From positions 1 through 64,000 of the forward strand of contig JAOAHI010000005.1 in NCBI GenBank assembly GCA_026415315.1: a stretch of 64,000 bases of DNA, in the 5' to 3' direction. Positions within the stretch are counted from its first letter, which is position 1. Every line of letters begins with the position of its first letter. This stretch comes from Methylohalobius sp. GTDB lineage: Bacteria; Pseudomonadota; Gammaproteobacteria; Methylococcales; Methylothermaceae. Made by a program: the position numbers and the translations under genes. Shown piece by piece: positions 1 through 9,684 of this stretch. The notes under the pieces were generated by a model. That model was not told where the DNA came from and made no database searches. It was given only the letters and a program-made list of their open reading frames with translations.

Positions 1-488
1 CGCCCTTGGCGATCAAACACCAACACTTGACTGCTGTGCAGTATTTCGTACTCGCCTTGGGACATGGAAGGCGCTTTTTGATAGACCAAAAAATAGCGTT
101 TGGTCACCTCTTCAAGCTGTGCCTGAGTCCCAGTTAGCCCCACGAACCATGGACCGAAGCGGCGCACGTATCGCTCTAAGACTTCCGGGGTATCCCGCTG
201 CGGATCCAAACTGACAAATAATACTTGGATGTGCTCTTGGCTGCCTTCTATACCCTCAAGAGCCGTCGCCAGGCGCGCCAAGGTGGCTGGACAAACTCCA
301 GGACAATGAGTGAAACCAGTAAACAGTAAAGTGATGCGGCCACGGAAATCCTCGCCACGCTTGAGGTTACCATGCGTGTCGGTGAGGGAGAAATCCAAAG
401 GCGGGAGTTTACCGCCCACGTCTACTGCGTGCCAGGCAGGCTGGCTGCAAGAAGTCAATAACACCAGGAGGAGCAGCAAAACTTTCAT
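1..488 (-). CDS. Sco1/SenC-type copper chaperone lipoprotein (3' end beyond window)
   Basis: This is the N-terminal 162 codons of a Sco family protein, a thioredoxin-fold copper chaperone that delivers copper to the CuA site of cytochrome c oxidase. A hydrophobic leader ends in a lipobox (LLTSC, Cys14), so it is probably a lipoprotein facing the periplasm. The copper-binding CX3C motif is in FTHCPGVCP (Cys62, Cys66), and His151 sits where the third ligand is expected. The gene runs off the window start. Its ATG overlaps the recD stop codon as ATGA, so it should be translated in the recBD operon. The aa3 oxidase genes are about 40 kb away. The family call is firm; the partner oxidase is inferred. 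Confidence 0.93.
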   Translation of the reverse strand, partial: MKVLLLLLVLLTSCSQPAWHAVDVGGKLPPLDFSLTDTHGNLKRGEDFRGRITLLFTGFTHCPGVCPATLARLATALEGIEGSQEHIQVLFVSLDPQRDTPEVLERYVRRFGPWFVGLTGTQAQLEEVTKRYFLVYQKAPSMSQGEYEILHSSQVLVFDRQG

Positions 489-2055
489 AATCCCGCTTCC
501 GTCAGCTTAAAACGCACCCCCCCTCGGCGGCGCGTGCGGCGATCAAGAGCCTCTCTCAGGACAGCTTGGGGACCCCAACATCGGACTTGACTGCGGGCAC
601 GGGTAATGGCCGTGTAGACGAGCTCTCGGCTTAAAACCTCTGAGGATTGGATCGGCAACACCAAAAGCACCTCTTCAAACTCCGAGCCTTGGGATTTGTG
701 TACGGTCATAGCAAACACGGTCTGATGGGCTGGCAGGTGCATAGGAGCTAATCGCCTACCGTCTTCGAACCAAACTCTCAGTTCTTCATCTTCTTCCAAA
801 CAAATGCCAACATCGCCGTTAAAAAGGTGAAGATCGGGAGCATTCTCTTGAATCAGAACTGCCCGCCCGGGATAGAACGTACCGCCTGCTATCCATCCAC
901 GGTGGCGCCAGCGCACCTCCAACTCAGCGTTGAGCCAGTCCGATCCTAAAGGGCCGCGACGGTGGGCGCATAGGGCGCGAAAGCGCGCGAAAGCGGCATG
1001 AACAGAGCGATAATCCCCCCCCGCGTGCACTGTCTCCCAATAACCTCGATAGCCTTCGTCCAGAGCACGCCACAAGGCGGCCATGCCTTCAAGGCGCGGC
1101 AGGCGATCTAGAGCTTCACCTATCTCCCCTGCCTGCACTGCCGCCGCTAGTTCCCGAAGCTGCGCTTGGAAACGGTGGGCAGTAGTCAAACAGAAAGTGT
1201 GGGCAGGTGCGCCCTCGCACAGATCGGCCAAAACGCTGCCCGCCTCTACCGAAGCAAGCTGGTACCGGTCGCCCAACAGCACGAGCCCCGCTTTTTCCGG
1301 CAAAGCTTCCACTAATTTGGCAGCCAAAGCCAAGTCCACCATGGAAGCTTCATCCACCACGATCAGATCATAAGGCAAAGGATGATCTGCATCGTACTTA
1401 ACGCGACAGGTATCCGGGCGCACCCCGAGCAGGCGGTGGAGGGTGGTTACCTCGCGTGGCAGGCGGGCTTTTAAGTCTTGCGATAAAGGCAAGGCTTGGA
1501 TTCGACTAGCGAGAGTTTCGGCGAGGCGCTGAGCCGCCTTACCGGTGGGAGCAGCTAAGGCGATTTTCAGTTCTGGCTGCTGCCACAGCGCAAAGCGATA
1601 AGCTGAAGCACAGTGGTAGTTTTGCCCGTACCAGGGCCGCCGGTGAGGATAGCAAAAGCGCGTTTTGCTGCCTCCGCCACCGCCCAGCGCTGGGAGGGGT
1701 CAAGGCCGGCAGCATCGGCCAGCGCGGCAAGCTTATCCTCGTCCACTTCCTGCAGAGGAGCGGCCAATAGGCGCCGTATGCCTAATGCTAGACGCTCTTC
1801 GTACTGCCATAGGCGGCGAAAGTACAAACGATCCTCTTCTAACACCAGAGGTGCTTGCCCCTTTGGCTGGTGAAGACCATCGAGCCTGACCAACAACTCG
1901 CGTTGCTTGGGAGTTAAATTTAGGCAGGCGTGGCCGTCCTCCTGCGCCATAAGGAGTTCGCCTAAGATTGCGGTCAAGGCCTTGTTTTCTAGCCCAAGAT
2001 GCCGACGGAAGAAATTCGCCAGCACCCCAGCGCTAGGGTGCAGTTCCTGGCTCAT
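485..2055 (-). pseudogene. recD: Exodeoxyribonuclease V alpha subunit RecD, frameshifted
   Basis: RecD is the 5'-3' SF1 helicase of RecBCD. The N-terminal part (start ATG 2055) carries Walker A GGPGTGKTTT and hits a stop at 1567. The remainder continues in another frame with VVDEASMVDL, GDRYQLASVEAG, a VHKSQGSEF helicase motif and a final YTAITRA. Reading in the downstream frame from about 1593 restores a normal sequence (ALWQQQPELKIALAAPTGKAA), so one base is missing near 1588-1596 and everything else looks intact, at about 523 residues. The length of 1571 bases is one short of a multiple of three. The start overlaps the recB stop by 23 bases and the stop overlaps the sco ATG. It may be a recent mutation or a sequencing error. 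Confidence 0.88.
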
Positions 2056-5000
2056 ACAAACATGCCTCCAGCGCTGAAATCTGTGCTTTCTCTGGACGCA
2101 GGCTGAAAACGCCCTCGCCTGGGCGACCGTCCATACCGCGCAGAAAGAGATAACGCACCCCCCCGAAGTGTACTTCATAGTCATAACCGGGAAGACGGGC
2201 TTTAAGGTGGCGATGCAGGGCCAAAGCGTACAACATAGCTTGCAGGCCATAGTCGTGCTCGCGCATCGCGAGCACCAGGGAAGAGGGGGCGTGGCTTTCC
2301 AATTGATTGGATTTATAGTCGAGCACGTAAAAGCGCCCTCGGTGCTCCACCACCAGGTCGATAAAACCGCGTATGAAACCCTTAACTTCCGGGAAAACCA
2401 GCTTTCGAAACCAAGCTTCCCCCGCCAGCAAGGCGTTGAGGTCTGAGGCGGCTAGAGAACGGATAGGAAGAAAAAACTCCAATTCGTGGAGCTGCTTACT
2501 GGGATCGACCTCAGCAAGGGTGAATTCCGGCAAAGGTGTGGTGACAGCCCGCTGCAACAAGCTCAGCACCTTTTGCTTTTCTAGATCGACTCCAAAACCG
2601 ACCTGGCGAGTCAGTTGCTGCCATAACCTGTCATCGGCCTGCCCGTGCGCTAATTCGCTAAAAGGAACTTGTTCTAACAGAGCATGAAGCAGACTGCCAA
2701 AAGCTGCTCCGCGCGGTAAAGGCCCATCGTCCACCACTCCCTCTTCCAGGAGGCGCTCGATCCAATCCGAGCTCGATACGTGGAGGCGGCCTCGCACCAA
2801 TCCAGAATAACTGGTCAGAATCCGCACTTCTTGGTGTAGGTTGCGCCCTAGCGGCTTAGGCTCCTGCAGCTCAGACAGGCGATGAGGAGGACACCAAGGG
2901 CTTAAGGGAGGTTCACGCAGCGGACGGCGTTGATAGACGAATAGCTCAGGGTGCCTCTGCGCTAGCCTACGGGCGGCGAGAAACGAGTCGTCGCCAGGGT
3001 CTTGAACTAAAAAGTGACGCAGTGGCGACCAGGGCGTGGGGTTTTGCTGTTTCTCTAATACGTAAACGCACACAGCGGCTTTGGCTCGGGTTAAGGCTAC
3101 GTAAGTCAGGCGCATGGCCTCTTGGCGCTCAGCCAGAGCGTAATCCGCAAACGCGGTCTCGTACTCCGAAGAGACTTGAAAAACAACTCTTTCCCCTACC
3201 GTTACCGGATCGGTCTGCTTAGGGTTTGGCGGCAGCCATAGATCGAAGCACAACACTACCGGGTATTCTAGCCCTTTAGCGCTATGCATGGTGACCAGCT
3301 TGACCGCATCCTCGTCGCTTTCCAGACGCAACTGCTCCGATTCACCGGCCGGCCGGTTAAGGCGCCTCACATACCAGTTAAGCAATGCCTGGGGAGCTAA
3401 CCGGCGCTGATTTCCCTTAGCCTGGAGCAGTTCCAAAAGATGGCGCAGATCCGCCAGCGTGCGGGTACCGTAGCGACTCGAGGCGATGTGCTCCCACACG
3501 CTGAAACGCCCAAACAGTCCTTCTAAGGCTACAATCAGACCATCGCTGCGCCAGCGTTCGGCAGCCTCAATAAACGCCTCTAAATAAGGAGTAGCAGCCT
3601 CGCCCTGCTCCATCTGCACGAGCTGGGAGGCATCGACGCCGAACCAGCCGTCCGCTAGCACTCGTTTGACCCGACCCCAATCTGGTCCTTCCCACAGAGT
3701 CACAAGCAAACGATAAAGCTTTTTGGCGGTGTCGGTCTCGTACACCGAGCGGCGGTCGATGAGCACCGCTGGCAACCGATATTCCCTGAGCACTCGGCGC
3801 ACGCTCCCAGCGGTCTCGTTATCGCGCACTAAAATCGCGATGTCACCAGGACGCAGCCCCCTCTCTTCGCCGCTTTCCACAATCCGGTATTGGGAAAGCC
3901 AGCAGGCGATGTCTCCCGCCGCGTGATAGGCCAGCTGGGCGATGGCCTCATCCCTGCGCCGGTAGCGGTAAGGCTCCCCTTGTACTTCGAAAGCTTGCCA
4001 CCAAAAGGGCACTACCGCCCGTCCATCGCAGCGCAATTCGGCCTTTTCCCGCTGCCGGCCGGCCTGCACCGAGAAGAAAGTCAGCTCCGGGTGGAGAAAA
4101 GCGTCTTTCTTTTCAAACAAGCAGTTGATCGCCGCCACCAGGCAAGGGTGAGAGCGAAAATTGGTGGTCAAATGCCAACGCCGATGCGCCATGCGGGCCG
4201 CTTCAAAGTAGGTGTCCAGATCAGCGCCGCGGAAGCGGTAGATGGATTGTTTAGGATCACCGATGAGAAATAAAAAATGTCCCCCACGCCCAAACAACTG
4301 CGAAAAGATAATCCACTGATAGCGGTCTGTGTCTTGAAATTCGTCAATAAAAAACACTTTAAAGCGGCTTTTAAGCGTGCTCATCGGCGTCTGCTCGACG
4401 ATCTCAGCCAAGCGCCGCACTACGAAATCATGCGTCAATTGGCCCTTTTGGCGCAAACGCCTGTCGTATTCGGCCTGCAAGTGGTGCCACGCCCTTTGAA
4501 CCCAAGCCAAAACAAACCAGGCCTGGTTACGGCCCAACTGCTCCAGCGCAGCAAGCACAGGATAGTGGCGGGGAAAACCCTCTAATTCCTCCAAGCTCTT
4601 AGCTTTTCGCTGGTTAAGCTGTCTTCCAAGAAAAGCGAGCAAATCTTGGCGCAGCTTAACCTCGATCAAGCGCTGAGGAGGGGTAGACTCAGCTCTCAGC
4701 TTCTCCCACCACTGCCTAGCTTCTTTTTTAAGAAACTGAGCTGCGCATAACTCATCCATCCAGGAAGCAAACGCTTGCCACTGAGCCTCGCTTATAGGAG
4801 CAAGCTCCTGGTAGGGGTTAGGCGGCCCCTCGCCCTTGCTTTTCGCCACCTCAGGCACAAAGCGCAGCGGTGGCCTCCACCTCTTGAGCAATTCGGCCAG
4901 GGCGTCTGGGGTCGGAACCAGATCCAAGATGCGCCGCCACTGCCAGGCAGCAAGCTCCTGACCGCGCCAGAAGTCATCGACGATGGCTTGGATCAGGGTA

Positions 5001-5434
5001 CCATCCTCCTCCAACATCGTCTGTCCTAACAGTTCCCCAGCTTCGAGCGCCTGTTGGCGCAGGGCCTGTTGGCAGAAGCCATGGATGGTCTGGATTGGCA
5101 TCAAGTCCAGCTTTAGAAGCTCGGCCTCAATGCGCCGCCTCGCCATTGAGCGGTCGGCAAGATTCTCCACCCACTCTTTTAAGGCGCGATCCTCAGTGGG
5201 CTCTCCGGCCAGAACTGAGCGCACCCTGAGCAGACGCTCTCCTATCCTCTGGCGAAGCTCAGCGGTGGCGGCACGGGTGAAGGTCACCACTCCCATCTCC
5301 TCGACCGAAATCCCCTCCACCAGAAAACGCACCACTAATTGAGCGATGGAGTAAGTCTTGCCGGTACCGGCAGAGGCCTCCACCAAGTGGATACCAGGAG
5401 TGAGGGGGCTGCGATAGAGATCTAAGGGAGTCAT
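2033..5434 (-). CDS. recB: Exodeoxyribonuclease V beta subunit RecB
   Basis: This 1133-residue protein is the helicase-nuclease subunit of RecBCD, which resects DNA ends for recombination. Walker A is EASAGTGKTYSI near the N terminus, followed by UvrD-type helicase motifs (FIDEFQDTDRYQW, GDPKQSIYRFRGAD, TMHSAKGLEYPVV, LTYVALTRAK). The C-terminal nuclease domain shows GFIRGFIDLVVEHRG and the metal-binding LDYKSNQL. The chosen ATG precedes TPLDLYRSPL, just before the ATP site; an in-frame start 48 bases upstream would add an unlikely extension. It is followed by recD with overlap. The usual recC partner is not upstream; sodC diverges there after 62 bases. recC must be elsewhere or lost. Confidence 0.95.
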   Translation of the reverse strand: MTPLDLYRSPLTPGIHLVEASAGTGKTYSIAQLVVRFLVEGISVEEMGVVTFTRAATAELRQRIGERLLRVRSVLAGEPTEDRALKEWVENLADRSMARRRIEAELLKLDLMPIQTIHGFCQQALRQQALEAGELLGQTMLEEDGTLIQAIVDDFWRGQELAAWQWRRILDLVPTPDALAELLKRWRPPLRFVPEVAKSKGEGPPNPYQELAPISEAQWQAFASWMDELCAAQFLKKEARQWWEKLRAESTPPQRLIEVKLRQDLLAFLGRQLNQRKAKSLEELEGFPRHYPVLAALEQLGRNQAWFVLAWVQRAWHHLQAEYDRRLRQKGQLTHDFVVRRLAEIVEQTPMSTLKSRFKVFFIDEFQDTDRYQWIIFSQLFGRGGHFLFLIGDPKQSIYRFRGADLDTYFEAARMAHRRWHLTTNFRSHPCLVAAINCLFEKKDAFLHPELTFFSVQAGRQREKAELRCDGRAVVPFWWQAFEVQGEPYRYRRRDEAIAQLAYHAAGDIACWLSQYRIVESGEERGLRPGDIAILVRDNETAGSVRRVLREYRLPAVLIDRRSVYETDTAKKLYRLLVTLWEGPDWGRVKRVLADGWFGVDASQLVQMEQGEAATPYLEAFIEAAERWRSDGLIVALEGLFGRFSVWEHIASSRYGTRTLADLRHLLELLQAKGNQRRLAPQALLNWYVRRLNRPAGESEQLRLESDEDAVKLVTMHSAKGLEYPVVLCFDLWLPPNPKQTDPVTVGERVVFQVSSEYETAFADYALAERQEAMRLTYVALTRAKAAVCVYVLEKQQNPTPWSPLRHFLVQDPGDDSFLAARRLAQRHPELFVYQRRPLREPPLSPWCPPHRLSELQEPKPLGRNLHQEVRILTSYSGLVRGRLHVSSSDWIERLLEEGVVDDGPLPRGAAFGSLLHALLEQVPFSELAHGQADDRLWQQLTRQVGFGVDLEKQKVLSLLQRAVTTPLPEFTLAEVDPSKQLHELEFFLPIRSLAASDLNALLAGEAWFRKLVFPEVKGFIRGFIDLVVEHRGRFYVLDYKSNQLESHAPSSLVLAMREHDYGLQAMLYALALHRHLKARLPGYDYEVHFGGVRYLFLRGMDGRPGEGVFSLRPEKAQISALEACLYEPGTAP

Positions 5435-5496
5435 GATGGCAGCCAAATCCAGGTGGTGATAGAGTATAACGTAAGCACCCACTGAAGAGAGGAGAT

Positions 5497-6018
5497 ATGT
5501 CTAACAAGTGGTTATGGTACGCGGCTCTCTTGGGAGTGGTCCCAGTAGCTGCCAGCGCCGACATCGTAGTACCTATGCACCTGGTCAACCCACAAGGTCT
5601 AAGCCGTCCTATAGGCCAGATCGTCATCTCTCAGTCTAAATATGGACTGGTCTTCACTCCGGCTCTGACCGACCTTCCTCCTGGCCTGCACGGCTTTCAT
5701 CTTCACCAAAATCCGGATTGCGGGCCGCAGGAAAAAGATGGCAAGCCGGTCGCTGCTCTGGCAGCAGGAGGGCACTACGACCCCCAAAAAACAAATCGCC
5801 ACGGTCCCCCTTGGGGAGATGGCCATCTAGGCGATCTTCCTCCGCTGTACGTGGACGCTGCAGGCCGCGCCTCACTCCCAGTTCTGGCCCCGCGCCTTAA
5901 GCTCTCTGACGTCAAAGGCCGAACGCTGATCCTTCACCAAGGGGGAGACAACTACTCCGACTACCCTGAACCCCTAGGAGGCGGAGGGGTCCGCATCGCA
6001 TGTGGGGTAATCCCTTAG
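5497..6018 (+). CDS. sodC: Periplasmic Cu/Zn superoxide dismutase
   Basis: The protein converts superoxide to oxygen and hydrogen peroxide in the periplasm. It has 173 residues with an N-terminal signal peptide (cleavage near ASA-DI). Metal-site motifs are present in order: [10 protein letters not shown], the zinc-loop GGHYDPQKT and [14 protein letters not shown], then [12 protein letters not shown] and the terminal [12 protein letters not shown], with the two cysteines that form the conserved disulfide. GAGAGGAG lies just before the ATG. It diverges from recB across 62 bases and its stop overlaps the convergent argC stop by four bases. It probably protects the envelope from superoxide generated by respiration; no regulator site is evident. 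Confidence 0.95.
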   Translation: MSNKWLWYAALLGVVPVAASADIVVPMHLVNPQGLSRPIGQIVISQSKYGLVFTPALTDLPPGLHGFHLHQNPDCGPQEKDGKPVAALAAGGHYDPQKTNRHGPPWGDGHLGDLPPLYVDAAGRASLPVLAPRLKLSDVKGRTLILHQGGDNYSDYPEPLGGGGVRIACGVIP

Positions 6019-7043
6019 GGATAAAGTGCAACCGCTTCCAGACCAGCAGTTTCAGGCAAACCAAATACTAAGTTCATGTTCTGTACTGCCTGACCGGCTG
6101 CTCCTTTAATTAGGTTGTCGATCACTGCGAGCACCACCACCGTATCTGAGTTTCCAGGGCGGTGCACGGCAATCTGACAGCGATTGGAACCGCGCACGTG
6201 GGAAGTAGCCGGATGAGAAGCTGGAGGAAGCACCTCCACAAAAAATTCGCCCGCATAGTGGGATTGGTACAACGCCTGCAAGTCTATCTCTCGGCGCAAA
6301 CGCGCATAAAGCGTAGCATGGATACCGCGGATCATGGGCACCAGATGAGGCACAAAAGTTAAGTCCACTGGCTTTCCGGCCATCGCTTCCAGTTGCTGGC
6401 GAATTTCCGGCTGATGGCGGTGACCAGGAACCGCATACGCCTTAAAACCCTCCCCCGCCTCGGCTAGCAATAGCGAAATTTCCGCCTTGCGCCCGGCGCC
6501 AGAGACACCAGACTTACAATCAGCAATCAGCCACCGGCAATCTATCGCCCCGCTCGCCAATAGCGGCCAAAAACCCAATTGCACTGCCGTAGGATAGCAA
6601 CCGGGGCAGGCGATTAGGCGCGCTCCCCTGATCTTTTCCCGATAGATCTCAGGTAGGCCATAGACGGCTTCCGGCAGAAGCTCTGGGCAGGCGTGTGGTC
6701 CCCCGTACCAGCGCTCCCAAACCTTGACGTCGCGTAAGCGAAAATCGGCTGAAAGATCGATTACCACTCGTCCGTGCGCGAGCAAGGCTTGGGCATACTG
6801 CATTGCCACCCCGTTGGGTGTGGCAAAGAAGACCACATCGCATTCGGCTAATGCATCCACCACGGGCGGTTGAAAACATAAATCCACCACCCCGCTCAGA
6901 CTGGGATAAACTTCGGTCACCCGTTTGCCCGCTTCGCCGCGAGAGGTAGCCAAAGCCAGCTCCACCTCAGGATGGCACGCCAACAGGCGCAAGAGTTCTA
7001 CCCCGGCATAACCGCTGCCGCCGACGACCGCCGCCTTGATCAT
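6015..7043 (-). CDS. argC: N-acetyl-gamma-glutamyl-phosphate reductase
   Basis: ArgC catalyses the NADPH-dependent third step of arginine synthesis, reducing N-acetylglutamyl phosphate to the semialdehyde. The 342-residue protein opens with the Rossmann motif [16 protein letters not shown] and has the catalytic cysteine in [15 protein letters not shown] later histidine in [12 protein letters not shown] fits the active site. The start is the ATG after GGCGGAGGATAT, a strong Shine-Dalgarno sequence; a longer reading 39 bases upstream would run into the promoter region. No other arg gene is present nearby. It diverges from tsaD across an 89-base region with a perfect inverted repeat, and converges on sodC with a four-base overlap. 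Confidence 0.96.
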   Translation of the reverse strand: MIKAAVVGGSGYAGVELLRLLACHPEVELALATSRGEAGKRVTEVYPSLSGVVDLCFQPPVVDALAECDVVFFATPNGVAMQYAQALLAHGRVVIDLSADFRLRDVKVWERWYGGPHACPELLPEAVYGLPEIYREKIRGARLIACPGCYPTAVQLGFWPLLASGAIDCRWLIADCKSGVSGAGRKAEISLLLAEAGEGFKAYAVPGHRHQPEIRQQLEAMAGKPVDLTFVPHLVPMIRGIHATLYARLRREIDLQALYQSHYAGEFFVEVLPPASHPATSHVRGSNRCQIAVHRPGNSDTVVVLAVIDNLIKGAAGQAVQNMNLVFGLPETAGLEAVALYP

Positions 7044-7071
7044 ATATCCTCCGCCATCGTTTTGTCTGGCG

Positions 7072-7101
7072 CAGTATAACAAACTCGCTTTTGTTATACT
7101 G
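7072..7101. promoter_or_regulatory. Perfect 12-bp inverted repeat forming symmetric divergent extended -10 promoters
   Basis: The 89-base argC-tsaD spacer holds arms CAGTATAACAAA (7072-7083) and TTTGTTATACTG (7090-7101) around a 6-base centre. Each arm read outward gives TGTTATACT, which fits an extended -10 element (TGnTATAAT). One (7095-7100) points to tsaD, the other (7078-7073) to argC. No good -35 box lies 17 bases upstream of either, which suits extended -10 promoters. The symmetry could equally be an operator for a dimeric regulator. The repeat is directly visible; promoter activity is inferred. Confidence 0.6.
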
Positions 7102-7132
7102 GGTCAGCACACAAGCTGACTGTTTCTCTCAA

Positions 7133-8224
7133 ATGTACGTCCTCGGTATCGAGACTTCTTGTGACGAGACGGGAGTGGCTATCTACCACCCTCAAAAGGG
7201 TCTGTTGGCCCATAAGCTGTACAGCCAAGTCAAGCTGCACGCACCCTACGGCGGAGTCGTCCCGGAAATCGCTGCGCGGGACCACATCCGAGCCATCACG
7301 CCCTTGCTTCGCCAGACTCTACAGGAGGCCGGTTTGGCTCTCAGCGATCTGGGGGGGATCGCCTACACTGCCGGTCCCGGTCTGATCGGCGCCCTGCTGA
7401 CAGGAGCTGCCGTCGGCCACAGTCTTGCCTTTGCCTTAGGAATACCGGCGGTAGCAGTCCATCACATGGAGGGCCATCTGCTCGCCCCCCTACTAGATTA
7501 TCCAAACCTCCCTCCGCCTTTTTTGGCGTTGCTGGTCTCAGGCGGTCATACCCAATTGATCGCGGTGGAAGCCTTAGGCATCTATCGAACGCTCGGAGAA
7601 TCCCTAGACGACGCCGTGGGAGAAGCGTTCGACAAGGTCGCCAAGATGCTGGGCTTAGGCTATCCTGGGGGACCCGCGTTAGAGCGCTTAGCGTCTCAAG
7701 GCCACCCCGACCGTTTCTTTTTCCCCCGGCCGATGACCGAGCGCCCAGGGCTAGACTTTAGCTTCAGCGGTCTTAAAACCCAGATCCTCAACACCCTTGC
7801 TAAAACTCAACAAAATCCTCAAGACAAAGCCGACATCGCCTATGCCTTCCAGGAAGCAGTCGCTGACACCTTAGCGATCAAGGTCAAACGCGCCCTGCAT
7901 CAGACGCAGCTCAAGCGCCTGGTGGCCGCCGGTGGAGTATGTGCCAATCTCACCCTGCGCGCTCGCTTGCGCCAGGTAGCTGAGGAAGAAAAAGCCGATT
8001 TATTTTTACCGCGGCTGGAATTTTGCACCGACAACGGGGCTATGATCGCTTTGGCTGGCTGTCTGCGTTTGCTCTCCGGTCAGCGCGAGGGAGCTGAGAT
8101 CCAAGCTCGGGCGCGTTGGGCATTGGAGGAGTTGGCGCCAATTAGACTTCAATCCGGCCCTCCTCGCCACGCAGCAGACGGCGAATGTTATCGCGGTGAC
8201 GAAAGATCAACCAACCAGCCATGA
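7133..8224 (+). CDS. tsaD: tRNA N6-threonylcarbamoyladenosine transferase TsaD
   Basis: TsaD (YgjD/Gcp/Kae1) transfers the threonylcarbamoyl group to A37 of ANN-decoding tRNAs, using the intermediate made by TsaC, which is also in this window (31673). The 363-residue protein starts [14 protein letters not shown], has the metal-binding VHHMEGH (His111, His115), nucleotide-binding LVSGGHTQL, and CTDNGAMIA near the end. The ATG at 7133 is preferred because the family begins right at this motif; an upstream TTG would place the promoter inside the gene. The C terminus is slightly long and its last 83 bases overlap the convergent plsY gene, so the tail may be a product of gene packing. Confidence 0.96.
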   Translation: MYVLGIETSCDETGVAIYHPQKGLLAHKLYSQVKLHAPYGGVVPEIAARDHIRAITPLLRQTLQEAGLALSDLGGIAYTAGPGLIGALLTGAAVGHSLAFALGIPAVAVHHMEGHLLAPLLDYPNLPPPFLALLVSGGHTQLIAVEALGIYRTLGESLDDAVGEAFDKVAKMLGLGYPGGPALERLASQGHPDRFFFPRPMTERPGLDFSFSGLKTQILNTLAKTQQNPQDKADIAYAFQEAVADTLAIKVKRALHQTQLKRLVAAGGVCANLTLRARLRQVAEEEKADLFLPRLEFCTDNGAMIALAGCLRLLSGQREGAEIQARARWALEELAPIRLQSGPPRHAADGECYRGDERSTNQP

Positions 8225-8726
8225 TGGTCACCGAGACGGTGACCGATGGCAGGCGCACGAGCCAGTGTGCATAGATCGGCGCCAAGACCGCCGCCGTTAA
8301 CGCAGAAAGCGACGAAATGCGAGTGAGCTTGGCCATCGTCAGCCAAGTGCCTGCCAAAGCTAGACCCAAGCCGAGATGAATGCCACTCAACGCTCCCAAG
8401 GCGGTCGCGACCCCTTTCCCTCCTTGAAAGCCGAAAAACACTGGGTACAGATGGCCGCAAAACGCCGCCAATCCCGTGGCGGCGACGATGGCCGGATCCG
8501 CCCCAAACCAGCGCGCCAAAGCTACCGGCAGGAAGCCCTTAAGCACATCGCCGAGCAGGGTCACCACAGCGGCTTGTTTGTTTCCTATCCTGAGCACGTT
8601 GGTGGCGCCCGGGTTGTGCGATCCGGCCGTACGCGGGTCGGGCAACCCCCACAGCTTACACACGATGACCGCACTGGAGAGCGACCCTAGAAGGTAACCC
8701 ACCGGAACCCACCACCAAAACCACAC
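8142..8726 (-). CDS. plsY: Acyl-phosphate:glycerol-3-phosphate acyltransferase PlsY
   Basis: PlsY is an inner-membrane enzyme that acylates glycerol-3-phosphate with acyl phosphate, the first step of phospholipid synthesis. The 194-residue protein has several hydrophobic helices and the three family motifs: GSLSSAVIV near the N terminus, [12 protein letters not shown], and [14 protein letters not shown], followed by [13 protein letters not shown] at the end. Its 3' end overlaps tsaD by 83 bases on the other strand. It diverges from folB across 66 bases. The tsaD-plsY-folB-folK order is common in proteobacteria and supports the assignment. Confidence 0.95.
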   Translation of the reverse strand: MWFWWWVPVGYLLGSLSSAVIVCKLWGLPDPRTAGSHNPGATNVLRIGNKQAAVVTLLGDVLKGFLPVALARWFGADPAIVAATGLAAFCGHLYPVFFGFQGGKGVATALGALSGIHLGLGLALAGTWLTMAKLTRISSLSALTAAVLAPIYAHWLVRLPSVTVSVTIMAGWLIFRHRDNIRRLLRGEEGRIEV

Positions 8727-8792
8727 CTTGCCTTACCTCTGTCTCTGTGTCACCCTAATCGGCCAGTCGCATCACTGTCACAGCTAAATAAC

Positions 8793-9155
8793 ATGGACAT
8801 TATATTCTTGCGTGGGCTTGAGATCGAGACGACCATAGGCATTTATCAATGGGAGCGGGAGATCAAACAAACCGTGATCTTGGACCTAGAGATGGCTACG
8901 GATATCCGGCAGGCGGCAGCTACTGACGATATCCGATACACGGTCGATTACAAGGCAGTGGCCAAGCGGCTGATCGCTTTTGTAGAAGAAAGCCAGTTTT
9001 ACTTGGTGGAAACCCTGGCCGAGCGCATAGCCCAGATCCTTCTTACCGAGTTTTCCGTTCCCTGGGTACGAGTAAGCCTCAACAAAAAAGGTGCTATCCG
9101 CGGCGCCAGCGACGTCGGGGTAATCATAGAACGCGGCGAACGCCCCCGTGGTTAA
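8793..9155 (+). CDS. folB: Dihydroneopterin aldolase FolB
   Basis: FolB cleaves 7,8-dihydroneopterin to 6-hydroxymethyl-dihydropterin in folate synthesis. The 120-residue protein shows LRGLEIETTIGIYQWERE at the N terminus, TVDYKAVAKRL in the middle and the active-site region YLVETLAERIAQ followed by VSLNKKGAIRGASDVGV, all typical of the family. It overlaps folK, the next enzyme of the pathway, by eight bases, so the two are surely co-translated. A pteridine-reductase-like SDR follows on the opposite strand, giving a small folate cluster. Confidence 0.94.
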   Translation: MDIIFLRGLEIETTIGIYQWEREIKQTVILDLEMATDIRQAAATDDIRYTVDYKAVAKRLIAFVEESQFYLVETLAERIAQILLTEFSVPWVRVSLNKKGAIRGASDVGVIIERGERPRG

Positions 9156-9684
9156 CGCTTTCGTGAGTCTGGGCAGCAACGTGGAGCGCGAGCGACACAT
9201 TAGCGCGGCTCTAGCCGAACTTGAGCAGCGCTTTGGCAAGCTGTCTGTGTCTAGCGTTTACGAGAGCGAGGCCGAGGGTTTCGAAGGGCCACCATTCTAT
9301 AACCTAGTGGTAGGATTCGAGACTGACCTGTCAGCCTTGCAAGTCTTAGAGCAACTCAAAGCCATCGAACGCCACCACGGCCGAGGCCCCGAAAGTCGCA
9401 AGTTTGCCTCCCGCACGCTAGATCTGGACTTGATTTTATATGGCGATTTTGTTCTGGAGGATCCAAGCTCTGGACAAAGGCTTGTGCCGCGCGAAGACGT
9501 TCTGCGCTACGCCTTCGTGCTTGAGCCATTAGCCGAAATCGCTCCAAACTTGCGCCACCCCATTTTGGGCGAGACCTATCTTGTGCTGTGGAGAAGGTTC
9601 GATCCCCGCCGCATCCGGCAAAAGCGCCTGCCTCTGGAGATCATAGGCTACGGCCACCGTCCACCGCCAAAATCTGACCAGTAA
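9148..9684 (+). CDS. folK: 6-hydroxymethyl-7,8-dihydropterin pyrophosphokinase FolK
   Basis: FolK transfers pyrophosphate from ATP to hydroxymethyl-dihydropterin, making the substrate of dihydropteroate synthase. The 178-residue protein starts at GTG (9148) inside the end of folB, giving VNAFVSLGSNVERER. The pterin and ATP site is clear: FYNLVVGFETDL, then the signature SRTLDLDLILYGD with the metal-binding aspartates, and LVPREDVLRYAFVLEPLAEI. It ends within the 3' end of the convergent SDR gene (44-base overlap). The C-terminal tail, about 20 basic residues, is longer than in most FolK proteins and lies in the overlap. Confidence 0.95.
   Translation: MVNAFVSLGSNVERERHISAALAELEQRFGKLSVSSVYESEAEGFEGPPFYNLVVGFETDLSALQVLEQLKAIERHHGRGPESRKFASRTLDLDLILYGDFVLEDPSSGQRLVPREDVLRYAFVLEPLAEIAPNLRHPILGETYLVLWRRFDPRRIRQKRLPLEIIGYGHRPPPKSDQ

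Noticed and set aside
1588-1596. Programmed ribosomal frameshift in recD
   Set aside because: No slippery heptamer, stop-codon context or obvious downstream stem; mutation or sequencing error is simpler.
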